DNA of 64,000 nt, taken from assembly GCF_028553765.1 (NCBI RefSeq), contig NZ_CP067134.1:787001-851000 (forward strand). Direction: 5' to 3'. How positions within the stretch are numbered: position 1 is the stretch's first letter; each line of letters opens with the position of its first letter. Source of the DNA: Paracoccus stylophorae (GTDB lineage: Bacteria; Pseudomonadota; Alphaproteobacteria; Rhodobacterales; Rhodobacteraceae). The notes under the pieces were generated by a model that was not told the DNA's origin, ran no database searches, and worked only from the letters and a program-made list of their open reading frames with translations. A program made the position numbers and the translations under genes. This document shows, piece by piece, positions 55,790 through 64,000 of the stretch.

Positions 55790-57030
55790 TGGACGGCGAT
55801 ATCCGCAACAATGTCTATGATGACGGCACCGCCGACACGCTGACCGGCGAACAGCGCATCCGCAATTTCAACATCAATTTCGGCCCCCAGCACCCGGCGG
55901 CGCATGGCGTGCTGCGGCTGGTGCTGGAACTGGACGGCGAGGTGGTCGAGCGCTGCGATCCCCATATCGGGCTGCTGCATCGCGGCACCGAGAAGCTGAT
56001 GGAAAGCCGCACCTATCTGCAGAACCTGCCCTATCTGGACCGGCTGGATTACGTCGCGCCGATGAACCAGGAACATGCGTGGTGCCTGGCGATCGAGCGT
56101 CTGACCGGCACCCGGGTGCCGCGCCGGGGCAGCCTGATCCGGGTGCTGTATTCCGAAATCGGGCGCATCCTCAGCCATCTGCTGAACGTGACCACGCAGG
56201 CCATGGATGTAGGCGCGCTGACCCCGCCGCTGTGGGGGTTCGAGGAACGCGAGAAGCTGATGGTGTTCTATGAACGCGCCTGCGGGGCGCGGCTGCACGC
56301 CGCCTATTTCCGCCCCGGCGGCGTTCATCAGGACCTGCCGCCCGAACTGCTGGACGATATCGAGGCGTGGTGCGATCCGTTCCTGAAGGTCGTGGACGAT
56401 CTGCATGAACTGCTGACCGAAAACCGCATCTTCAAGCAGCGCAACGTCGATATCGGCGTGGTGTCCGAACAGGACGCGCTGGACTGGGGCTATTCCGGGG
56501 TGATGGTGCGCGGGTCGGGCATGGCCTGGGATCTGCGGCGCAGCCAGCCCTATGAAGGCTATGACGAGTTCGAGTTCCAGATCCCGGTGGGCAAGAACGG
56601 CGACTGCTATGACCGCTATCTGTGCCGCATGGAGGAGATGGTGCAGTCGGTTCACATCATGCGGCAGGCCATCGACAAGCTGCGCGCCCCGGACGGGCAG
56701 GGCGACGTGCTGGCGCGCGGCAAGCTGGGCCCGCCCCGGCGCAGCGAGATGAAGCGCGACATGGAAAGCCTGATCCACCATTTCAAGCTGTATACAGAAG
56801 GCTTCCGGGTCCCCGCGGGCGAGGTCTATGCCGCCGTCGAGGCCCCCAAGGGCGAGTTCGGCGTGTATCTGGTCAGCGACGGGACCAACAAACCCTATCG
56901 CGCCAAGCTGCGCGCGCCGGGTTTCCTGCATCTGCAATCCATCGACTGGATGGCCAAGGGCCACATGCTGGCCGATGTTTCCGCAATTATCGGCACGATG
57001 GATATCGTGTTCGGAGAGGTTGACCGCTGA
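55789..57030 (+). CDS. nuoD: NADH-quinone oxidoreductase subunit D
   Basis: This is a 413-residue subunit of the 49 kDa family, forming the quinone cavity with NuoB. It has the conserved [16 protein letters not shown] with the quinone-site His, [16 protein letters not shown], and the C-terminal [22 protein letters not shown]. The ATG at 55789 is taken; ATG at 55786 (one codon earlier) is equally possible. It shares bases with the nuoC stop and ends overlapping nuoE (TGATG). Confidence 0.96.
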   Translation: MDGDIRNNVYDDGTADTLTGEQRIRNFNINFGPQHPAAHGVLRLVLELDGEVVERCDPHIGLLHRGTEKLMESRTYLQNLPYLDRLDYVAPMNQEHAWCLAIERLTGTRVPRRGSLIRVLYSEIGRILSHLLNVTTQAMDVGALTPPLWGFEEREKLMVFYERACGARLHAAYFRPGGVHQDLPPELLDDIEAWCDPFLKVVDDLHELLTENRIFKQRNVDIGVVSEQDALDWGYSGVMVRGSGMAWDLRRSQPYEGYDEFEFQIPVGKNGDCYDRYLCRMEEMVQSVHIMRQAIDKLRAPDGQGDVLARGKLGPPRRSEMKRDMESLIHHFKLYTEGFRVPAGEVYAAVEAPKGEFGVYLVSDGTNKPYRAKLRAPGFLHLQSIDWMAKGHMLADVSAIIGTMDIVFGEVDR

Positions 57031-58004
57031 TGCTGCGCCGTCTTTCCCCCATCCAGCCCGACAGTTTCGAATTCACGCCCGAGAACCTGGAATGGGCGCG
57101 GGCGCAGATGACCAAATATCCCGAAGGCCGCCAGCAATCGGCGATCATCCCGATCCTGTGGCGGGCGCAGGAACAGGAAGGCTGGCTGTCGCGTCCGGCG
57201 CTGGAATACTGCGCCGATCTTCTGGACATGCCGCATGTCCGGGCGCTGGAGGTGGCGACATTCTATTACATGTTCCAGCTTCAGCCGGTCGGGTCGGTGG
57301 CCAATATCATGATCTGCGGCACGACCAGCTGCATGATCTGCGGGGCCGAGGATCTGATCGACGTCTGCAAGCGCAGGATCGCGCCGACGCCGCACACGCT
57401 GTCGGAAGACGGCAAGTTCAGCTGGGAAGAGGTGGAATGCCTGGGCGCCTGCGCCAACGCGCCGATGATCCAGATCGGCAAGGATTACTATGAGGATCTG
57501 ACCGCCGAACGGCTTGAGGCGCTGATCGACGCGTTCTCGGACGGGCAGGTTCCGCTGCCGGGGCCGCAGAACGGGCGCTTCGCGTCGGAACCGGCGGACG
57601 GTCTGACCAGCCTGACCGATTGCGAGGGCAGCGATGCCAATGCCAGCGTCGCGCTGGCGCGCGAATTGAACGACACGATCCGGCGCATCGACGGCAGCGA
57701 GGTTCCGATCCTGACCAAATGGCTGGATCGCGACCGCCCCGAAGCCTCGGCCGACGACCAGACCGGCGAGGACACCGTCCCCGAGGTCGAGCCGCGCCCC
57801 GCCAATGGCGCACCGCCCGACAAGACCGGCGTGACCGAGCAGGAGGCGCAGGCGGATTCGCCGGCCAGGCCGCGTTCGCCGCGCGAACCCGCCGGCGTGC
57901 GGGCCGAGGCGACGGATGTCCCGGAAGAGGCCGGCGAAGACGGCGATGCCGAGACGCGCGATCGCGATGCCGAGACGCGCGACCGCGGCGACGATGAGGA
58001 GTGA
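57030..58004 (+). CDS. nuoE: NADH-quinone oxidoreductase subunit E with long acidic C-terminal extension
   Basis: This is a 324-residue subunit. The thioredoxin-like core (about 1-190) carries the [2Fe-2S] N1a ligands, CGTTSC and CLGAC, and ends with GLTSL as in other alphaproteobacteria. The last 130 or so residues (from about 57613) are a low-complexity Asp/Glu/Pro/Arg-rich tail with repeats of DAETRDR, absent from the enterobacterial subunit. Extended NuoE tails are known in Rhodobacteraceae. It overlaps nuoD by one base and precedes a membrane-HHH gene. Confidence 0.95.
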   Translation: MLRRLSPIQPDSFEFTPENLEWARAQMTKYPEGRQQSAIIPILWRAQEQEGWLSRPALEYCADLLDMPHVRALEVATFYYMFQLQPVGSVANIMICGTTSCMICGAEDLIDVCKRRIAPTPHTLSEDGKFSWEEVECLGACANAPMIQIGKDYYEDLTAERLEALIDAFSDGQVPLPGPQNGRFASEPADGLTSLTDCEGSDANASVALARELNDTIRRIDGSEVPILTKWLDRDRPEASADDQTGEDTVPEVEPRPANGAPPDKTGVTEQEAQADSPARPRSPREPAGVRAEATDVPEEAGEDGDAETRDRDAETRDRGDDEE

Positions 58005-58047
58005 TGCCAGCGCCGGCCCGTCCGGCGCCTGAACGAGGATGGACGAC

Positions 58048-58812
58048 ATGCAGACAGCGACCTGCACCAGAAACTGTTGGATCGCCGCCGCCGTGCTGGG
58101 GCTTGTGGTCTGGATCTTCACCGCCTGGATCGGGCCGCTGCGCTGGTTCGAGGGGCTGTTTCTGGGTCTGGTCGCGACCGGGCTGTTCGGCGTGTTCCTG
58201 TCCTGGCTTCTGTGCAGCGGCGTCAGGGCCATGGACAGTGCCGAATGGCATCCCGAACCGCATCGCACCACGCCCGAACAGGATCGCGAGCTGCGCCCGC
58301 GCGGCGTCGCCTCGGAAGCTGCACAGGGCTTTCTGGGCGCGGCCGAGGGCGAGGGCGCGCAACCTGTCGCGCCGTCGGGCGATGCGCAGTCCCCGTCCGG
58401 CGACGGCCAGCGGGCGGGGTCGGACCGCAACGACATCTATGGGTCGGGACAGGCGCAGGCTTCCGGCGGGGGCGCAGAGCCTGCCGCCGCGCAGGCCGGT
58501 TCCGCAGATGGCGGGCAGCAGCGGGACAATGCGGCGGCGGCAAGGCCCGACGGCAAGTCCGACACGGGCGACGATCTGAAAGAGATCAAGGGCGTCGGCC
58601 CGAAGCTTGAGGAATTGCTGCACGAGAACGGGATCACCCGCTTTGCCCAGATCGCCGCCTGGGACGAGGAAGAGATCGACCGCCATGCCGAGCTGATCGG
58701 CCGGATGGGCGGCCGGATCCGCAGCGATGACTGGGTCGGTCAGGCGCGCGTTCTGGCCGATGGCGGGCAGACCGAGTTTTCGCGCCGGGTCGAGGAAGGA
58801 AACGTCTATTGA
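58048..58812 (+). CDS. membrane protein with disordered linker and helix-hairpin-helix domain
   Basis: This 254-residue protein has two hydrophobic helices at the N-terminus (about 10-30 and 36-58), a Gly/Ala/Gln/Asp-rich disordered stretch (about 75-180), and a C-terminal helix-hairpin-helix domain beginning LKEIKGVGPKLEELL. Such domains bind DNA in some proteins, but related ones at the end of NuoE or L21 are thought to be protein-interaction modules. The ATG at 58048 is preferred for its GAGGA site; another lies at 58039. It overlaps the next gene (TGATG). Location between nuoE and nuoF suggests a complex I accessory role, not demonstrated. Confidence 0.8.
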   Translation: MQTATCTRNCWIAAAVLGLVVWIFTAWIGPLRWFEGLFLGLVATGLFGVFLSWLLCSGVRAMDSAEWHPEPHRTTPEQDRELRPRGVASEAAQGFLGAAEGEGAQPVAPSGDAQSPSGDGQRAGSDRNDIYGSGQAQASGGGAEPAAAQAGSADGGQQRDNAAAARPDGKSDTGDDLKEIKGVGPKLEELLHENGITRFAQIAAWDEEEIDRHAELIGRMGGRIRSDDWVGQARVLADGGQTEFSRRVEEGNVY

Positions 58813-59027
58813 TGGCCGGATCGCGGGACCAGGATGCGGGACAGATGCGGCAGGCCGCGGTGGTCATCGCCGTGGCGATGGTCGCGTGGCTGGCAATACA
58901 ATGGCTGGGCGGTCACTATGGCTGGGCGGGGAAATGGGCCTTTCTGGCCGATCTGGCCGCCATCGGCGCTTTTGTCTGGTCGCTGCTGGTGACCTGGCGT
59001 ATCTGGCGGCGCAGAAACGATGCGTAA
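58812..59027 (+). CDS. DUF5337 small membrane protein
   Basis: This is a 71-residue protein with two hydrophobic helices (about 14-33 and 42-62) and a basic end (WRIWRRRNDA). It fits DUF5337, a family found in nuo operons of Rhodobacteraceae. It may help assembly or stability of complex I; no function is proven. It is translationally coupled to the membrane-HHH gene and sits 28 bases before nuoF. Confidence 0.85.
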   Translation: MAGSRDQDAGQMRQAAVVIAVAMVAWLAIQWLGGHYGWAGKWAFLADLAAIGAFVWSLLVTWRIWRRRNDA

Positions 59028-59055
59028 CGCCCGGATGATAAGGATCGGAAGTTAG

Positions 59056-60351
<1,296 letters not shown>

Positions 60352-60514
60352 GAACGGGGATGCATCTTGTCGCGCTAAGTCTCGCCCGGACGCGTCCGGG
60401 TGGCGGGCTGATGGCGGGTCGGGCGCATCCGGTCACACAAGGCGCACGAGGTCGTGTGGGGTCTTCCGTCGGCACGGCTGGTATGGCTGTTTCCCTAGGT
60501 GAAAGGAGACACGC

Positions 60515-60934
60515 ATGACACCCGATGCCCGCACCCGCATGGCCGCCGCGCTGGCCGCGACGCTGAGCCTGACCGCGCTGCCCGCCGCCGCGCTGGAGCC
60601 GCTGAGCCAGGAGAGATATATCAACGACCGCCTGATCGCGGCGCGCATCGCCGACCGCATCCGGCGCGAGTGCCCCTCGATCGACGGGCGCATCGTCTAT
60701 GCCTATATGCAGGCGCGCGCGTTGAAGAAATATGCCCGCGACAAGGGCTATTCCGAGGCGCAGATCGACGCGTTTCTGGACAGCCGCGCCGACAAGGACC
60801 GCATCTATGCCGTGGCCGAGGATTACATGGCCAAGAACGGCGTCAAGCCGGGCGATGCGGAAAGCTTTTGCCGCCTGGGGCGGGACGAAATCGCACGGAA
60901 CACGGTCACCGGATCGCTTCTGAGTGCCAAGTAA
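60515..60934 (+). CDS. DUF5333 family exported protein
   Basis: This is a 139-residue protein with a signal peptide (about 1-26, ending AAALEP) and a mature helical domain with [24 protein letters not shown] pattern, two Cys (RRECPS and SFCRLG) likely to form a disulfide, and a closing [12 protein letters not shown]. This matches DUF5333, found in Rhodobacteraceae nuo operons. A GAAAGGAG site precedes the ATG. Its role is unknown; its mature part would be periplasmic, unlike the nuo peripheral arm. Confidence 0.85.
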   Translation: MTPDARTRMAAALAATLSLTALPAAALEPLSQERYINDRLIAARIADRIRRECPSIDGRIVYAYMQARALKKYARDKGYSEAQIDAFLDSRADKDRIYAVAEDYMAKNGVKPGDAESFCRLGRDEIARNTVTGSLLSAK

Positions 60935-60944
60935 GGATGGAATG

Positions 60945-63011
60945 ATGGCCGAATTGCGGACAATCAAGATCGACGGCAAGGAAATCGAGGTCGATCCCAA
61001 CCTGACGCTGATCCAGGCCTGCGATCTGGCCGGGATCGAGATTCCGCGCTTCTGCTATCACGAGCGGCTGTCGATCGCCGGCAATTGCCGCATGTGTCTG
61101 GTCGAGGTGGTGGGCGGGCCGCCCAAGCCCGCCGCATCCTGCGCGATGCAGGTCAAGGATCTGCGTCCCGGCCCCGAGGGCGCGCCGTCCGAGATCCGCA
61201 CCAACAGCCCGATGGTCAAGAAGGCCCGCGAGGGCGTGATGGAGTTCCTGCTGATCAACCATCCGCTGGACTGCCCGATCTGCGACCAGGGCGGCGAATG
61301 CGATCTTCAGGATCAGGCGATGGCTTACGGCGTCGATTTCAGCCGCTATCGCGAGCCCAAGCGGTCGGTCATCGACCTGAATCTGGGGCCGCTGGTCGAA
61401 ACCCACATGACCCGTTGCATCCACTGCACACGCTGCGTCCGCTTCATGAGCGAGGTGGCCGGCGCGATGGAGATGGGCGCGACCGGCCGGGGCGAGGACA
61501 TGCGCATCGTCACCTATGGCAACGAGGTCTGGGAGGTGGGCGACGATCCCGTCTCGGCCGCGTTGCAGGCCAGTCTCAGCAGCAACATGCAGGGCTGCAT
61601 CACCGATCTGTGCCCGGTCGGCGCGCTGGTCAGCAAGCCCTATTCCTTCACCGCCCGTCCGTGGGAGCTGAGAAAGACCGAGACCATCGACGTGATGGAT
61701 GCGCTGTGCAGCAGCATCCGCGTGGACAGCAAGGGCCGCGAGGTGATGCGCATCCTGCCGCGCAACCATGACGGCGTGAACGAGGAATGGATCAGCGACA
61801 AGACCCGCTTCGTCTGGGACGGGCTGCGACGCCAGCGGCTTGACCGCCCCTATATCCGCGAGAACGGCAAGCTGCGCCCGGCCACCTGGCCCGAGGCGCT
61901 GACCGCCGCCGCCCGCGCGATGCAGGGCAAGAAGGTGGCGGGGCTGATCGGCGATCTGGCCCCGGTCGAGGCCGCCTTCAGCCTGAAGAAGCTGATCGAG
62001 GGGATCGGCGGGCATGTCGAATGCCGCACCGACGGCGCGCGCCTGCCCGCCGGCAATCGCAGCGGCTATGTCGGCACCGCCCGGATCGAGGATATCGACC
62101 ATGCCGAGCGGATCCATCTGATCGGCACCAACCCGCGCGACGAGGCGCCGGTGCTGAACGCGCGCATCCGCAAGGCGTGGGTGAACGGCGCCGAGGTCGG
62201 GCTGGTGGGCGAGGCGGTCGATCTGACCTATGACTATACCCATCTGGGCGATGACCGCGCGGCGCTGGAAGACCTGTCATCGCGCGAGATCGACGACGAG
62301 ACGCGCGGGCAGGCCTCCATCGTGATCGTGGGGCAGGGCGCGCTGCGCGAGGCCGACGGCGCGGCGGTTCTGGCCCATGCGATGAAGCTGGCCGAGAACA
62401 GCAACTCCAAGTTGCTGATCCTGCACACCGCCGCCGGGCGCGTCGGCGCGATGGATGTGGGCGCGGTGACCGAGGGCGGGTTGCCCGCCGCCATCGACGG
62501 GGCCGAGGTGATCTTCAACCTGGGCGCCGACGAGGTCGAGATCGCGGACGGTGCCTTCGTGATCTATCAGGGCAGCCATGGCGACCGCGGCGCGCACCGC
62601 GCCGACATCATCCTGCCCGCCGCCTGCTATACCGAGGAGAACGGCCTGTTCGTGAACACCGAAGGTCGTCCGCAACTGGCCATGCGCGCCAATTTCGCGC
62701 CCGGCGAGGCCAAGGAGAACTGGGCGATCCTGCGCGCGCTGTCGGCCGAGATGGACCAGCAATTGCCATGGGACAGCCTGGCGCAGCTGCGCCGCGCGCT
62801 GGTCGAGGCGGTGCCGCATCTGGCTCGCATCAACGAGGTGCCGGAAAACGACTGGCAGCCGGTGGCGATGGCCGATCCGGGCAAGGCCGCGTTCGTGTAT
62901 CCTATCAGGGATTTCTACCTGACCAACCCGATCGCGCGCAGCTCTCCCCTGATGGCGGAGCTGTCGCGCATGGCCGCGGCGCGCAATGCGACCGCGATGG
63001 CGGCGGAGTAG
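60945..63011 (+). CDS. nuoG: NADH-quinone oxidoreductase subunit G
   Basis: This is a 688-residue iron-sulfur subunit. N1b [2Fe-2S] ligands lie in [15 protein letters not shown] and CAMQ; N5 in [15 protein letters not shown]4 in CIHCTRC with the last Cys in CPVGAL. The rest is a molybdopterin-oxidoreductase-like domain without cofactor. Between the third and fourth N4 ligands the loop (61500-61580) has 27 residues instead of about 12 in related NuoG, plus an extra Cys (QGCITDLC). Start at 60945; ATG 60942 is adjacent. Confidence 0.96.
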   Translation: MAELRTIKIDGKEIEVDPNLTLIQACDLAGIEIPRFCYHERLSIAGNCRMCLVEVVGGPPKPAASCAMQVKDLRPGPEGAPSEIRTNSPMVKKAREGVMEFLLINHPLDCPICDQGGECDLQDQAMAYGVDFSRYREPKRSVIDLNLGPLVETHMTRCIHCTRCVRFMSEVAGAMEMGATGRGEDMRIVTYGNEVWEVGDDPVSAALQASLSSNMQGCITDLCPVGALVSKPYSFTARPWELRKTETIDVMDALCSSIRVDSKGREVMRILPRNHDGVNEEWISDKTRFVWDGLRRQRLDRPYIRENGKLRPATWPEALTAAARAMQGKKVAGLIGDLAPVEAAFSLKKLIEGIGGHVECRTDGARLPAGNRSGYVGTARIEDIDHAERIHLIGTNPRDEAPVLNARIRKAWVNGAEVGLVGEAVDLTYDYTHLGDDRAALEDLSSREIDDETRGQASIVIVGQGALREADGAAVLAHAMKLAENSNSKLLILHTAAGRVGAMDVGAVTEGGLPAAIDGAEVIFNLGADEVEIADGAFVIYQGSHGDRGAHRADIILPAACYTEENGLFVNTEGRPQLAMRANFAPGEAKENWAILRALSAEMDQQLPWDSLAQLRRALVEAVPHLARINEVPENDWQPVAMADPGKAAFVYPIRDFYLTNPIARSSPLMAELSRMAAARNATAMAAE

Positions 63012-63016
63012 GGCGG

Positions 63017-63787
63017 ATGCGGCCGGCCCTGCACCACCCCCTGTCGCGCGCCGCCGCCGTTCTGGCGATGACGGCGCTGGCCGGCTGTTTCGCCGGCGGC
63101 AGCGACGATGGCCGGCCCAGGCCCAAGCCTGACCAGGTGACCGCCCGGATCGCCACGCCCAATCGCGGCGCCGACGATGCGGCGCTGACGCTGGCGCGGA
63201 TCTCGACCAAATCGGGCGAGATCCTGATTCTGGAACCCGATGGCAGCGTGACCACGATGGAGCTGGACAGCGCCGCCGGCCGCGACGCCTTTGCCGTGTC
63301 CGAGGCCGATCTGGCGATGCTGAACGTCAATCTGGAGCTCGATCTGGGCGGGATGGTCGCGCCGAACCTGCCGCGCGAGAAGACCGCGCAGGAGAAGGCC
63401 ATCGAGGAATTCGCCAAGCGCACGCAACCGGCCCTGCCGCAATGGAACGACGCCACGGTGATCGCGCGCGAGGATTTCATCGGCAGCCGGGTCAACAGGC
63501 TGGGCGAGGGACGCCGGGGCGATCTGGTCGAGGTGACGGCGAATCTGCGCAAGGGGGTGGACGCCGATATCGCGTTTTCGTATGCCACCTGCGCGTTGGC
63601 GGGATGGGCCAAGGCCGAGGGCGCGAAATACGGCCGCCACATCCGCACCTTGCAGCAGGAACGCGACGGAAAGCTGCTGATCGGGGCGGCGTTCACGATC
63701 TCGGACGACAAGCCGCTGGGGCTGCGGGTGATGGAAACGAATGAGACCTTGCGCGAATGCAAGGCACGCGGCATTCCCGCGGCGTAG
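63017..63787 (+). CDS. lipoprotein between nuoG and nuoH
   Basis: This is a 256-residue predicted lipoprotein. The signal has lipobox LAGC (Cys about residue 26) after a basic N-region. The mature part is acidic then mixed, with segments TARIATPNRGADDAALTLA, NLELDLGGMVAPNLP and a C-terminal AFTISDDKPLGLRVMETNE. No family is recognised with confidence. It starts six bases after the nuoG stop and is followed by nuoH in 18 bases, so it is part of the operon. It may be a periplasm-facing accessory factor. Confidence 0.75.
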   Translation: MRPALHHPLSRAAAVLAMTALAGCFAGGSDDGRPRPKPDQVTARIATPNRGADDAALTLARISTKSGEILILEPDGSVTTMELDSAAGRDAFAVSEADLAMLNVNLELDLGGMVAPNLPREKTAQEKAIEEFAKRTQPALPQWNDATVIAREDFIGSRVNRLGEGRRGDLVEVTANLRKGVDADIAFSYATCALAGWAKAEGAKYGRHIRTLQQERDGKLLIGAAFTISDDKPLGLRVMETNETLRECKARGIPAA

Positions 63788-63805
63788 GCAAGAGGGACAA
63801 GCGAC

Positions 63806-64000
63806 ATGTCTGATTTCTGGAGTTCCACGCTGGGCATCGCCATCATCCTGCTGGCGCAGGGGCTGGCGCTGATCGCGTTCGTGATGCTGTCGCTGGTCTA
63901 TCTGGTCTATGGCGACCGCAAGGTCTGGGCGGCGGTGCAGATGCGGCGCGGCCCGAACGTCGTCGGCCCGTGGGGGCTGTTGCAGACCTTCGCGGACGCG
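63806..64000 (+). CDS. nuoH: NADH-quinone oxidoreductase subunit H (3' truncated by window)
   Basis: The first 65 codons of nuoH are present and the gene continues past the window. Residues about 8-32 form the first membrane helix, followed by the conserved [26 protein letters not shown]. NuoH is the quinone-channel membrane subunit. AGAGGGACAAG precedes the ATG. Confidence 0.96.
   Translation, partial: MSDFWSSTLGIAIILLAQGLALIAFVMLSLVYLVYGDRKVWAAVQMRRGPNVVGPWGLLQTFADA

Overview
The window reads as chromosomal DNA of a high-GC alphaproteobacterium of the Rhodobacterales, most like Paracoccus or a close relative. This rests on the nuo (complex I) gene order with small Rhodobacteraceae-type genes (DUF5337, DUF5333) between the subunits, CTGC-N3-GCAG sites like those of PhaR upstream of a phasin gene, a GTTC-N7-GTTC SOS box upstream of uvrA, and an infC gene that appears to start at ATA. 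No insertion sequence, prophage, CRISPR array or rRNA operon was seen. Coding density is high and most gene junctions are tight, many of them ATGA or TGATG overlaps.

Layout. 1-1.1 kb: the end of a MarR regulator, a small unknown gene and a UBP-type zinc-finger gene. 1.25-6.2 kb: a P1B-4 metal-exporting ATPase, divergent DUF924, a nitrilase-family amidohydrolase and a PHB-depolymerase-like esterase with a histone-H1-like tail. 6.5-12.4 kb: a five-gene operon (guanidinobutyrase or agmatinase, YjiH-type transporter, universal stress protein, 2-ketoarginine decarboxylase-like TPP enzyme, aldehyde dehydrogenase) that looks like the lower arginine transaminase pathway. 12.5-19.2 kb: an RND efflux pair followed by an HlyD/DUF2955 (FUSC-like) pair. 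19.3-19.9 kb: phasin with operator, promoter and a strong terminator. 20-24.5 kb: an unknown HxFHxxH protein, an old yellow enzyme and succinate-semialdehyde dehydrogenase operon divergent from an OhrR-type regulator, and a methyltransferase. 24.5-27.8 kb: a sugar kinase, a zinc-ribbon membrane protein and an SPFH-GYF protein.

27.9-32 kb: the leftward operon fabA-fabB-fabI-HAD dehalogenase-alpha/beta hydrolase. 32-34 kb: a possible glycosyltransferase with an extremely Ala/Asp-rich membrane-anchored protein. 33.9-38.2 kb: infC, dut, a membrane-anchored MoeB/ThiF-like protein and an M3 peptidase. 38.2-45.6 kb: an SH3 protein, a 2-hydroxyacid dehydrogenase, an MFS transporter, panC, a dimethylglycine dehydrogenase-like flavoprotein and a TetR regulator. 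45.8-46.1 kb: tRNA-Gly(GCC) bracketed by 29-bp perfect inverted repeats. 46.1-47.6 kb: small membrane proteins. 47.6-54.1 kb: divergent uvrA and pyruvate carboxylase. 54.2-64 kb: nuoA-B-C-D-E, two small genes, nuoF, a DUF5333 gene, nuoG, a lipoprotein gene and the start of nuoH, cut by the window edge.

The main metabolic themes are respiration (complex I), anaplerosis (pyruvate carboxylase), type II fatty acid synthesis, PHB storage, and guanidino and GABA/succinate-semialdehyde catabolism. The strongest candidates for less-described biology are the guanidino operon with its transporter, the accessory genes and extended subunits in the nuo operon, the inverted-repeat-flanked tRNA, and the H1-tailed esterase.
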